Positions 10,254 through 19,040 of a stretch of 64,000 bases of DNA are shown here, in pieces. Source of the DNA: a virus; IMG/VR virus record IMGVR_UViG_3300025666_000002, positions 62,001 through 126,000 of that record; one strand, 5' to 3'. A program made the translations under genes and the position numbers. Below the pieces are notes generated by a model. That model did no database searches and was not told the origin of the DNA. It saw only the letters and a program-made list of their open reading frames with translations. Positions within the stretch are counted from its first letter, which is position 1. Each line of letters starts with the position of its first letter.

Positions 10254-13031
10254 TTATTTTACATTTATCATATTACGTTTGACGACGTTGTGGTTACCAT
10301 TGGTATCTTCAACCTCAAGTGTAATCTCATAAGTACCTGGGTCTTGGAATATGTAGGTTAACCACATACTATCATAGTATATATCATTTATTTCAGGGTT
10401 GCTTCTGTTTACAATGCCCCACTTTGGGTTTTTAATACCCGGCATGTTAGTAGCATCAGCTGCAATTGTAACGTGAGTTGATCTTTCAACCTCAGTATAT
10501 TCTCTAAAAATCTTAGTATCATCAAAACCTGGATTATAGTGAACCACGTGTAATTCTCCATCGGCTAAAATAGCACTTGCGCCATTTGGCGTTACGGTAA
10601 CACTCTCAAAGTCATAATTCTTAGAGTACTCTTTACCTACAGCCAGCATATACAAAAATGTATCAGCATAGCCGTCACCATTAGTATCGTGAAAAACTGC
10701 GTTCCAGTTAAACTTCTGAATGATTGGATTGGTTGAGTTATTTAATTCATCTCTAATTGCTTCCCATTCAGCTTCATATTGAGCTGTGTTAACCGGCGAG
10801 CTTGCCGTATTGCTTGTAATCACATGTGAACCTGTTGTAATAACTTCAGTATTTGGATCTTTAAAGTCAATCGCAATTTCATCGCCATTCTCTATATCGT
10901 AAACTTTAAAAGATGCAGACAAATCACTACCAACCCTAGTTGCATTCCAAGAAAGATGTTCAGTGTCTCTCCATCTAAACCTAGATTCATCAAATTGGTA
11001 CGGCCCAGTAGTCTCTGAAAAACCAGTTTCAGTTAACGTGTCATTATACCTTCTTACCATTGAAAACCTAATACCTTGGCTTTCATCGTGTAAATAATTA
11101 GCCCTGTCTAGCGTATTGGATAGACTTGCAATTGCCTGGTCTACAGTTACACTACTGTCTTGAGCGTTATCCCAATAGCCACCTGACTTATTCCAAGTTA
11201 AGCCTTTATCATTCCATCTTACTGGGTCTAACCACTTATAGACTCCATAGAGTTCAACGTCTTTTAGTTCAACTTGAAAAAGATCTCTTTCTCTATAGTG
11301 TGATCGATGGCCAAAAAGGTCATAAACTCTCATCTCAACCGTATAGCTGCCTTCGTAAGGTACTATAATTGGCATTGTTAGATAGTTGTCAATATCACCG
11401 CGAACTTCAAAGCTAAAACCATTAGGTCCAGTTACAAGCCATTCAACTTCATAAACCCAGCGTTTCCACCAGTTATCCCAAGTTACTAAGAGCTGTGAGT
11501 TCGGGTCAATAGCATCGTCCCATGTAAAACCACCGTCGAACCAAGTGTCCCTAAAAGTTTCACTACCGTCTAAGATAACCGGACAGCCAACTGGAATATC
11601 CTGGTTAAACGTCCTTAAGTCTCTTTCAATGTAGTACTCGTAGAACTCATTGTAAATATCTTCGAGTTCTTGTAGTTGAGATGTAGTTGCTATTGCAAAA
11701 TCAGCTGGTGTAAAACCTAAGTATGTTTGATAGTCAGCACTATTCTTATCTAAAGTTGTCTCTAGCACTAGACCCAAATCCTCAATAAAGAGAGTTCTAC
11801 CTTCTGGCGCAACCTTAAATTTAATATCATGACCCTCACTTATAAAACCAATCTCATTCTGAACGTTCCATACATTTAAGTTTCTCTGAGTAAAGTAGTC
11901 ACCTTCTGCTGTAATATCTACAATCTTAGTATTTAATGGCAGATATTCACGCTGTAATTTCTGCTTTAAACCATAGAGCTTGATTAAGATTTCATCCGGT
12001 GTATACTCAAATATCTCATCAACGGTTGGAATATCCCACTGGTCAACACCACCGTTCGGCTCGTTTAATCTGTAGACTAGGCTAAAACGACTAGTCTTCT
12101 TCATTGTACTTGAAGGGATCTGTACCGTCAACTTCTTACGCAACATCTCACCGCGCACCGAAGAATTAGGGACAGGAATCGCAAAGAGTTTACCAAAAGA
12201 AGGTTTGCTCTTGTCAACGTTCATCCAGTATTCTTTTAGTGTTATATTGCTATAACCAAAGAAGTCAATCGCATTTAAGATTGCCTTGTAAGTACCAACG
12301 AAGGGTTTAATATTATGTAGCTCTAGTAAGAGCTCTTTACGCTTTCTGTTTAAGAGTTTATAGTCTGGGCTTTGTTCCGAGATGTCGTGCTCTTTAAAGA
12401 GTAGGAAGTCTCCTTCATCTAGAGTTGCGCCGAAATTTTGTAGTAAAGTTCTAAGTCTTTCGTCTTCGGCAACCACTTCGCCATAGAATGCAATCTGAGC
12501 GACTTGTGTCTCAATTCCATTAACTACATCATAAATACCTAAGACGCGCCTGTGTGGTCCGTCAGCATTAGATCTTAAAGCTACATTTAACTGCAGCGCC
12601 TGGTTGCTCAATTTTTTAAAGTCCAGCTTCTCATAATACTTAACACCATCAACAACATTATAAGGTGCAACCGACTGTAGCTGTGGCTCTAATGTTAACT
12701 CTTTATGGTGTGTAATAACGGGCTGGCCATTCTTCATTTCCGCACCGTAGATAAAAATATCACTAGACGTTCCTTTTTCATCAATCCATTTACAAACTAG
12801 TTTTGAACCAACTGAATTTTCAATCGGCTGAATCAAACCTGGCATTGTAGCAGATGTAGTCTGACCCGCATAGTAGTAGCCAGTCTCCTCTAATAAGAAA
12901 ATGTTAGCCGTTTCGTAGAGACCAACAGATACTTCATCTAGATAGACGTTACCTTGCCAGATACCATCAGCATCTTTGACCATGTTCATGTCATAGTCAA
13001 ATCCGTTAAAAAATCTTAGTTTATCGTACAT
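10254..13031 (-). CDS. 925-residue baseplate wedge-type protein with PKD-like domains
   Basis: Residues 220-290 contain a segment (LHNIKPFVGTYKAILNAIDF and following KEYW) of the type found in phage tail protein I/gp7-like wedge proteins. Residues 500-590 and the last 80 residues look like PKD/Ig beta domains (GSYTVEMRVYDLFGH and GTYEITLEVEDTNGNH). The gene lies directly downstream of the gp6-like wedge gene and a small gene, the same order as wedge genes in T4. It probably forms the outer wedge and displays Ig-like domains. The wedge assignment is inference from order and partial similarity. Confidence 0.65.
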   Translation of the reverse strand: MYDKLRFFNGFDYDMNMVKDADGIWQGNVYLDEVSVGLYETANIFLLEETGYYYAGQTTSATMPGLIQPIENSVGSKLVCKWIDEKGTSSDIFIYGAEMKNGQPVITHHKELTLEPQLQSVAPYNVVDGVKYYEKLDFKKLSNQALQLNVALRSNADGPHRRVLGIYDVVNGIETQVAQIAFYGEVVAEDERLRTLLQNFGATLDEGDFLLFKEHDISEQSPDYKLLNRKRKELLLELHNIKPFVGTYKAILNAIDFFGYSNITLKEYWMNVDKSKPSFGKLFAIPVPNSSVRGEMLRKKLTVQIPSSTMKKTSRFSLVYRLNEPNGGVDQWDIPTVDEIFEYTPDEILIKLYGLKQKLQREYLPLNTKIVDITAEGDYFTQRNLNVWNVQNEIGFISEGHDIKFKVAPEGRTLFIEDLGLVLETTLDKNSADYQTYLGFTPADFAIATTSQLQELEDIYNEFYEYYIERDLRTFNQDIPVGCPVILDGSETFRDTWFDGGFTWDDAIDPNSQLLVTWDNWWKRWVYEVEWLVTGPNGFSFEVRGDIDNYLTMPIIVPYEGSYTVEMRVYDLFGHRSHYRERDLFQVELKDVELYGVYKWLDPVRWNDKGLTWNKSGGYWDNAQDSSVTVDQAIASLSNTLDRANYLHDESQGIRFSMVRRYNDTLTETGFSETTGPYQFDESRFRWRDTEHLSWNATRVGSDLSASFKVYDIENGDEIAIDFKDPNTEVITTGSHVITSNTASSPVNTAQYEAEWEAIRDELNNSTNPIIQKFNWNAVFHDTNGDGYADTFLYMLAVGKEYSKNYDFESVTVTPNGASAILADGELHVVHYNPGFDDTKIFREYTEVERSTHVTIAADATNMPGIKNPKWGIVNRSNPEINDIYYDSMWLTYIFQDPGTYEITLEVEDTNGNHNVVKRNMINVK

Positions 13032-13293
13032 TAGTATCGTCTTTTTCTACTGTGTAATTTTTAAACGTTTTTAGGTGCTTAACGCCCTTAATAATATTAT
13101 AAAAATAATCATTAAGAAAGAGCATAAACTCTTTAATAATCTGATTTCTACGAATGTGTTTCGAGGTCATCAGATTAAAAAGATTGTCCTTATAATCGTA
13201 ACCAGTATTAAGTCTAGAGTCTTTACGGTGCTTTGCAACATCATAAATCTTTCTACGTTTATACCTTAATAAGTCTTTAAAGGGTGCTTCCAT
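13021..13293 (-). CDS. Small basic protein between wedge genes
   Basis: A 90-residue Lys/Arg/Tyr-rich protein without recognised domain. It starts where the gp6-like gene stops and overlaps the start of the 925-residue wedge gene by 11 bases, so all three are probably translationally coupled. This suggests a baseplate or assembly role. Function unknown. Confidence 0.6.
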   Translation of the reverse strand: MEAPFKDLLRYKRRKIYDVAKHRKDSRLNTGYDYKDNLFNLMTSKHIRRNQIIKEFMLFLNDYFYNIIKGVKHLKTFKNYTVEKDDTNVR

Positions 13294-15119
13294 TATAACG
13301 CTTTTCTATTTCCAGCTTGCACTCTAGTGTAAATTGTTCTAGGCACAGGAGCTTCATCAAAGTTTATACTTAGTGCAGCCTCTTCATTTAATTTTACATC
13401 ATCATCGACAAGATCGTCATCGCGGTCTAACCAACCACCTCTAAAGATAGCAACTTCATCTTTGCCCATTATAATATCACCCCATTGATCTAAGCCTCTA
13501 ACTGAGTCTGGGATAGAATCTCCTGGGTTAATTCTAACTAGATTAGACTCCTCAATCTTCTGGAAGAATACATATTTTTGTTTACCGTTACCGATATTTT
13601 CAAGAGTAACTGGTTCTTGTGGCTGAATAGTTGTAGTTACAGTCTCATAGTAACCCAATCTAAGTGCATCTTCTTCTTTCTGGCTAATGAATCTTACGTT
13701 AACCGAATCAATACCTTCAATCTCTTCAAGAATATAGACAATGTCTGACTTAGGCAGCTTATCTCTTCTCGTAATGTTAAGCATATAATTTGAGATAGCT
13801 GCTCTTACGTCGTTTGCAATCTCTTGTTTACTAAAGCCATCAAAGTATCTGATTGCAACATCCATACTATACTTCTTGACAATTGGTTCTACGAATTTAA
13901 CTTCAGCAGCCATCATCATCTGGCCTGAGTTTTGCAACACCTGATACATTGCATCATATTCGCTTTGTGTAAAGAACATCTCTTGTTGCGGTAGAGAGAA
14001 ATAATCCATACCTGCAGTTAACTTTCTCTTAAAGTCTGGCATTGCAAAGATGTAAACTACGTTATCGTCGTCTAAATACTGGTCGTCTGTGCGGTTGTAA
14101 GCATCAATATATGAAAACTGGTTGTACTTAGATAAGAAGTACTCATAGTTGTCTGGAGTGGCTAACACATACGACTTACTTGCAAGTGGTGTTAGAATCC
14201 TTGTAAAATCAGTTGATTCACGATCTGCTCCCATCTTCGGAGAAGATGTTACTGTTATATCAAAGAATTCATTTAGGTCATGTAGTTCTCCAATTGAATC
14301 CTCACCTTCCGTTTCCCATTTTACAGTTAGATCTGAACCATCAGGCAAATTACCTTTAGAGCCACCGTGTTTAATATACTCAATCTCGATTGTGGCACCA
14401 TTTGCCGGTGGCATACCGAAAGAACCGTTACCAAAGTAAAGGTCTAATCCGCCGCTAATTCCAGTCTTAACCATATAAGCTTTTTCATTAGCGTTCATGT
14501 CATAGAGTGAAACATGTTTAGTCCATACTTCGCCGTTTACGTAGACTGTAATTTTGTTATGGTCAGTTAATCCTCTAACGTTTATATTGTAAGACTGAAG
14601 ATTCTCTCCAGTCCCAGTTACAGTTTGTGATTCATATTCACCTTGTATAATTTCACATGTAAATTTATTCTTATTACTCTTCTCAACTCTAAATCTTTCT
14701 CTTGGTGTTTGAACAGTGTACTTTAGACCATTTGAGTCGAACTTAATAACAGCTCTACCATCAAATGTTAGACCAGTACCTGCAATTTTAACAAAATCAG
14801 CGCCCGGCTTCCACCTAAACTCAATTTCACCAAAAGCAGCATAGCCTCTAGTTGCATCATGTCCAGTTAGTCTTGACATACCGTAAATTGACTCGGCCTG
14901 TTGAGCCGTGTAAATATTCTGTTCCACTAAAGAATCTTCTACGTAGAACATAATCAATTCACTCATCTCACTCATTACATTTAAGAGCTGTGCGAAAGGA
15001 GAGGCCTCAGTGAACAAGGTACCTGCACGATTATAGATACGAGAAATATATGTTCTTGCATCCTGTTTAATCTGAGCACCTGTTACTCTAAGCTTATTTA
15101 AAAATTTAAGATCTGCCAT
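13293..15119 (-). CDS. Baseplate wedge protein, gp6/gpJ-like
   Basis: A 608-residue protein with the layout of T4 gp6 / P2 gpJ. The N-terminal helical domain contains an AQLLNVMSEMSELIMFYVED stretch (about residues 42-61). A central beta region includes the Asn-Gly-Val-like loops of baseplate J. The C-terminal domain includes a KSDIVYILEEIEGIDSVNVR segment typical of the baseplate J C-terminus. Gp6 dimers form the iris that holds the baseplate together. It lies immediately after the gp25 homologue, the conserved order in contractile tails. Assignment to the family is strong; the exact boundary of sub-domains is approximate. Confidence 0.85.
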   Translation of the reverse strand: MADLKFLNKLRVTGAQIKQDARTYISRIYNRAGTLFTEASPFAQLLNVMSEMSELIMFYVEDSLVEQNIYTAQQAESIYGMSRLTGHDATRGYAAFGEIEFRWKPGADFVKIAGTGLTFDGRAVIKFDSNGLKYTVQTPRERFRVEKSNKNKFTCEIIQGEYESQTVTGTGENLQSYNINVRGLTDHNKITVYVNGEVWTKHVSLYDMNANEKAYMVKTGISGGLDLYFGNGSFGMPPANGATIEIEYIKHGGSKGNLPDGSDLTVKWETEGEDSIGELHDLNEFFDITVTSSPKMGADRESTDFTRILTPLASKSYVLATPDNYEYFLSKYNQFSYIDAYNRTDDQYLDDDNVVYIFAMPDFKRKLTAGMDYFSLPQQEMFFTQSEYDAMYQVLQNSGQMMMAAEVKFVEPIVKKYSMDVAIRYFDGFSKQEIANDVRAAISNYMLNITRRDKLPKSDIVYILEEIEGIDSVNVRFISQKEEDALRLGYYETVTTTIQPQEPVTLENIGNGKQKYVFFQKIEESNLVRINPGDSIPDSVRGLDQWGDIIMGKDEVAIFRGGWLDRDDDLVDDDVKLNEEAALSINFDEAPVPRTIYTRVQAGNRKAL

Positions 15120-15132
15120 CCGTTTTATTTAT

Positions 15133-15489
15133 TTAATTTACGTAAACCTGCACAAGATAACTATTATCAACTGTGATGTCAATATAAGCAACATCTCTCA
15201 CAGTACCTCGTAAAAAGCTAATTTCGGTTTTCACGTTATATTTTTTAGCCAGTGGACAATACGCGTTTATCTGACCTTCTATTGTTGATTTCAATTGCTG
15301 TTCATTGTACTGTAATGAATATATCAAATCTTCTAAATTACAGCCAAAACCAGGAGCGCCTAAAACTTCTCCTTTATCAGTAAAAAGAGTAGTTTCAATT
15401 TGAGTTATAAGTTGTTGTACTTCATTCTCAATATGAACTTGATTTGGATCATAGTTAGGATCTCCTATATATTTAATGTACAATTCCAT
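15133..15489 (-). CDS. Baseplate wedge protein, gp25-like
   Basis: At 118 residues this matches the usual length of the gp25/gpW family. It has the family's central features: an N-terminal helix, an EVLGAPGFGCNLEDLIYSL core (about residues 42-60) corresponding to the conserved EPRNPEFG-type turn, and the C-terminal strand pair ending in a hydrophobic tail. In contractile systems gp25 connects the baseplate to the sheath. The position directly before the gp6-like gene supports the call. Confidence 0.85.
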   Translation of the reverse strand: MELYIKYIGDPNYDPNQVHIENEVQQLITQIETTLFTDKGEVLGAPGFGCNLEDLIYSLQYNEQQLKSTIEGQINAYCPLAKKYNVKTEISFLRGTVRDVAYIDITVDNSYLVQVYVN

Positions 15490-15506
15490 CTTTATATGTA
15501 TCTCTT

Positions 15507-16346
15507 TTAGCTATGGAACATCCAGTCCACACCTTCATCACCCTTGATTTCTTCTTCAATAGCAGAAAGTTCATCATCACCCATTGATTTAATTGCATCA
15601 TAATCAAAGTCTACATTACCAGGTAAAGCAAATTTGAAGATACCCAATTTGGCACCAAGTGATTGTTTGATCTTTGCGCTAATATATCTAAAGAAGATCT
15701 CATCATCATACAGAGCGCAGTCTGGAATTGTCTCATAAACCTCTAGAATAATATCACCTTTTGGTGTATCACCCATGAACTTTAAATCACCAGTTAATCT
15801 TGAGTACTGGAAAGAGATCGGATTCTCAAGAATCTGCCTTGACAGATCGGCAAGTGAAGCATTAAGTACATAGTATTGTAACTCTTCAGCTGCTTGTGCA
15901 GGTCCTGAACCATCATACATTCTTCTAAATAACATCTTATCGATTGAGAAGTCAGCACCAGACTGGAATCTTAAATCAGATCCGCCCATGTTATTCCAAC
16001 CACTTGCAAGATCATATACACCGTAAACAGCATAAACTTTACCCGCACCGTCAGCCGCAGCATCTGGCAGAGTCAAACATCTGTGCTTCTTAAAATATTC
16101 AGTCTCAAAAATCTCTTTCGGGATATGATAATAGTTCTCCTTTACAGAGTCCTCATATTTCTTGTAGAACCATTTCTTAGCTCTCTTGATAATGTTGATG
16201 ATCTCCTTTTTAGGCAGATTAACTGGTACCATACAAGCACCAGTAATCTCATCACCGATCTCATCTAGAAACTCGTTTAAACAATCGTCACTAAAATCTC
16301 TAGGGGTTGTTAAACCATTTTCATTACCACTTCTAATTTCACTCAT
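15507..16346 (-). CDS. 279-residue virion-associated protein
   Basis: A soluble alpha/beta protein with an acidic C-terminus ending DEGVDWMFHS and no catalytic motif. It lies between the amidoligase-like gene (2-base gap) and gp25, within the tail operon. The relatively conserved look and the context suggest a neck, tail-completion or baseplate-assembly protein. Specific function not recognised. Confidence 0.65.
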   Translation of the reverse strand: MSEIRSGNENGLTTPRDFSDDCLNEFLDEIGDEITGACMVPVNLPKKEIINIIKRAKKWFYKKYEDSVKENYYHIPKEIFETEYFKKHRCLTLPDAAADGAGKVYAVYGVYDLASGWNNMGGSDLRFQSGADFSIDKMLFRRMYDGSGPAQAAEELQYYVLNASLADLSRQILENPISFQYSRLTGDLKFMGDTPKGDIILEVYETIPDCALYDDEIFFRYISAKIKQSLGAKLGIFKFALPGNVDFDYDAIKSMGDDELSAIEEEIKGDEGVDWMFHS

Positions 16347-16347
16347 T

Positions 16348-17658
16348 TTATGAATTTATTTTTTTACTTACTACGATTTCCGTATCGTCAAATCTAGCAT
16401 ACGGGCCAACGTTACCCTCTCTAAATATACCACCGACCATCCTGCCTTTAAAGATACCATCCCTACCGAAAACGTAACAGTTAACAGCACTACAGCTTCC
16501 ATGTACATATGAAGACTGTATTTTGGACTCTTTAACCTCAGTTGACTGATAAAAATTACAGTACTGTAGATCTGAACCCTCTATCTTACACGCATAAAAA
16601 TTACAGTTAATTAGATTACCTCTAATTTCAGATGTGATAAACTCGTAATTTTCAGCCAAGAAACAAGTCGACATCTTACCGTCTTTAACTTGAATTGAAG
16701 AAAAGTCAGAGTCGTAGTTGATAGTACCTTCTTCTAAAGAGCCATGGATAATTAAGTCCAATACTCTTCTCTTAATTCTATCCCAATGTACTTTAATAAT
16801 CTGGTAGTCATCTTGCAGATCGACTAAGAGGTTAATCTTGGGCCAGTGCTTATTTAAGTTCCTGTGGTCTTTTAAAGCCTCAAGAATTGGCAAGTTCTTA
16901 TTCAAGATATACTTAAGCTCAATTTTATCTTCAGCTGTAAATTCAGTCTGAGAACATGCCTTAAAGAGCTGTAGAATAAATCTATCAGCCATGTAAAGAA
17001 TATCGTCTTGTCTCTCTTCATAATCTTTACCACCAATATACCTAAACTCTAGGTAGTTCTTCTCTTTCTTTAAGAAGTTAACGCCATAGTATTTAGTGTC
17101 CGGAAATACAAAGTTCATTGGATTAACGTGCTCGGCGCTAAAGTGTGCCGCTTCATGCTTTGGCATCACAAACTTAATCGACTTTGCGTAAACCGAGTTC
17201 TCTCTATTTGGAAAGAATTTATAGACCTGCTTTTCATTAAAGGCCAAGATAAACTTAAGAGTGTTCATCTTTGATACCATCATCGGATCTTCAAGATACT
17301 TCTTGTCAAATGACATGTTTAAGTGGATTGAAGCTCTATCTGTTGTATAACCATGCTCTCTAATCCAACCCAACATCTTAATGATAACAATTCTAGCATT
17401 ACGGTAAGGCATCGCACCAGTCACAAGCTCAATTAAGCCTGAACCACCTGACATATCAGGCTCCATCTTAAAGTGTTTGTCTGTTGGTTGAAAGTCAGAG
17501 TGTGCCTTTTCTTCTAGACTAATAGGTAAACCTAGAAGATCCTCAAGCATTTTTTGAGTTTCTTCTAGGTTCTTTTTTGAATAGAATTCAAATTCAATGC
17601 CCATTAAGGCGGCATTGAGTATTGACTCTCTTGTAGACTGTCTACTTAGTTTATTCAT
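16348..17658 (-). CDS. Putative amidoligase with C-terminal pentapeptide-like helix
   Basis: Residues 18-150 resemble the amidoligase (glutamine-synthetase-like, COOH-NH2 ligase) family: a GIEFEF motif near residue 20, then GLIELVTGAMPYRNAR and an IHLN motif in place of the HVH triad. A later LEFRYIGG matches the conserved EFR strand. The last 110 residues consist of short repeats around Cys-Asn-Phe that look like a pentapeptide right-handed beta-helix. The gene is in the middle of the baseplate cluster behind its own GATATATA box. It may form a peptide bond on a virion or cell-wall substrate. The family call is moderately sure and the substrate unknown. Confidence 0.6.
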   Translation of the reverse strand: MNKLSRQSTRESILNAALMGIEFEFYSKKNLEETQKMLEDLLGLPISLEEKAHSDFQPTDKHFKMEPDMSGGSGLIELVTGAMPYRNARIVIIKMLGWIREHGYTTDRASIHLNMSFDKKYLEDPMMVSKMNTLKFILAFNEKQVYKFFPNRENSVYAKSIKFVMPKHEAAHFSAEHVNPMNFVFPDTKYYGVNFLKKEKNYLEFRYIGGKDYEERQDDILYMADRFILQLFKACSQTEFTAEDKIELKYILNKNLPILEALKDHRNLNKHWPKINLLVDLQDDYQIIKVHWDRIKRRVLDLIIHGSLEEGTINYDSDFSSIQVKDGKMSTCFLAENYEFITSEIRGNLINCNFYACKIEGSDLQYCNFYQSTEVKESKIQSSYVHGSCSAVNCYVFGRDGIFKGRMVGGIFREGNVGPYARFDDTEIVVSKKINS

Positions 17659-17683
17659 CGAGCTCGATATATTCTTGTTTGGA

Positions 17684-17691
17684 TATATATC
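17684..17691 (-). promoter_or_regulatory. Candidate late promoter box inside palindrome GGATATATATCC
   Basis: The GATATATA octamer is part of a 12-bp perfect palindrome 26 bases before the amidoligase-like gene. It follows the S1-domain gene directly, so it may give this gene group its own late transcript. Confidence 0.45.
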
Positions 17692-17708
17692 CGGCTCAAA
17701 TATGTAGC

Positions 17709-18992
17709 TTATGGTAATTTAAGAAAGACCTTCTGGGTCTCCTCTTCAATTCGAGTAATCTTGACTGTAATGTCATCACCTGGGTTAAAGACTTTCATTA
17801 TATCTTCGCCTAGTTCACTGACGTGTAGCAGTCCAGTAACACCATCCTCGATTGTAACAAAAAGGCCATAGTCTTTCTTGGCTTTTACTTGAGCCTTAAC
17901 AACAGCTGGAATTTTATACCTTGTAGTAATATCATCCCATGGGCTAGTTTGTACATTATCGATCTGTGTTAGAGTAATCTTAGTGTTCGAGATAACATCC
18001 TTTACTTTAAAGGTAACTTCATCCGCCGGCATAATTTCACGCTTCTTAAACTTCTCGAATGTTTCTGGGTCTAGATCATTCTTGTGAATCATACCTGTCA
18101 AACATCTGTTAAATTCAACGAAGACTCCGTATTTAGCAGTTCCTGTTACGTTACCTGTGATTTCTTCACCGGCATTCTCTTTAATATTCTCAATCTCCTG
18201 TGGGATTAATGCCTGTAAGTATTTTCTGTGTGAAACAACTATTGTGCCTCTAGTCGCAGAGAAAGATACTGGTACCACATAGAGTTCTTCACCAACAATA
18301 GACTCAAAGTCTGCAAGCTTGTTGATACCCGCAAGTGAACCTGGCATGAAACATTCAATACCTTGTACTTCAACAATGTAACCACCGTTTTCAATCATGT
18401 TCTTAACAAGACCTACCCAAGCAGTATTGCCTGATTCAACACCGTCTCTAAGATCCATAAAGACTTTCTGTTTAATACCGCCTGAAACAGAACCTGAGAT
18501 AAAGGCATTATCAGTGTTAGTAATTAAAACTGCAGTTTCTTCACCTGGTGTAAGTTCTTTGACACTCTGTGGTTCTTTATCGGCTTTCACATAGATTAAT
18601 TCTCTGTAACCAATGTCAACTGTAATTGTATCTTGGGTTACTGCATAAACAATACCCTCGTGGATTTCACCTATTTTAACACTAGATTTAATCGATCTGT
18701 TGATTTCAGAGTTCTGCAACATGTCGTACATCTCTTGAGCATAATCTTCTCGAGAGTAAACTTTGTCACCTTTTTGTGTTTTAATGTGAGGGTTAGGTTT
18801 TCTTGTGTGTGAAACACAAGTAGCTTCATATGCTTCCCATATAAAATTACCATCTGAATCATAGAATTCACTATGCTCATTTTTTGGCTCCTCTGAAATG
18901 TTGTTTGATTCGACGTTTTGTTCAGGTGTTTGACCTAATTTTTGACTATCGGTTGCCGATCCGATTCTAGTCCTTTTGTTTTCTTTTGACAT
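17709..18992 (-). CDS. S1-domain RNA-binding protein, bS1-like, four repeats
   Basis: The 427-residue protein has a disordered, charged N-terminal 100 residues and then four OB-fold S1 repeats at about 106-170, 187-255, 274-345 and 361-427. Repeats 3 and 4 are canonical (KYGVFVEF...GMIHKNDL and DYGLFVTI...GLLHVSELG). Cellular S1 has four to six repeats and recruits mRNA to the 30S subunit, which is important where Shine-Dalgarno pairing is absent. The gene has its own GATATATA box and lies among late tail genes. It probably favours translation of late phage mRNAs; a virion role cannot be excluded. S1-repeat identity is clear, ribosome binding is inference. Confidence 0.85.
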   Translation of the reverse strand: MSKENKRTRIGSATDSQKLGQTPEQNVESNNISEEPKNEHSEFYDSDGNFIWEAYEATCVSHTRKPNPHIKTQKGDKVYSREDYAQEMYDMLQNSEINRSIKSSVKIGEIHEGIVYAVTQDTITVDIGYRELIYVKADKEPQSVKELTPGEETAVLITNTDNAFISGSVSGGIKQKVFMDLRDGVESGNTAWVGLVKNMIENGGYIVEVQGIECFMPGSLAGINKLADFESIVGEELYVVPVSFSATRGTIVVSHRKYLQALIPQEIENIKENAGEEITGNVTGTAKYGVFVEFNRCLTGMIHKNDLDPETFEKFKKREIMPADEVTFKVKDVISNTKITLTQIDNVQTSPWDDITTRYKIPAVVKAQVKAKKDYGLFVTIEDGVTGLLHVSELGEDIMKVFNPGDDITVKITRIEEETQKVFLKLP

Positions 18993-19020
18993 TTATTTTT
19001 ATATTAAAGGTGTAACATAT

Positions 19021-19028
19021 TATATATC
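19021..19028 (-). promoter_or_regulatory. Candidate late promoter box GATATATA before the S1-like gene
   Basis: The octamer lies 29 bases before the ATG of the S1-domain gene, in the short gap after the 608-residue protein. The leader that follows is A/T-rich without Shine-Dalgarno sequence. Confidence 0.45.
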
Positions 19029-19040
19029 CGTTTAATTTTC

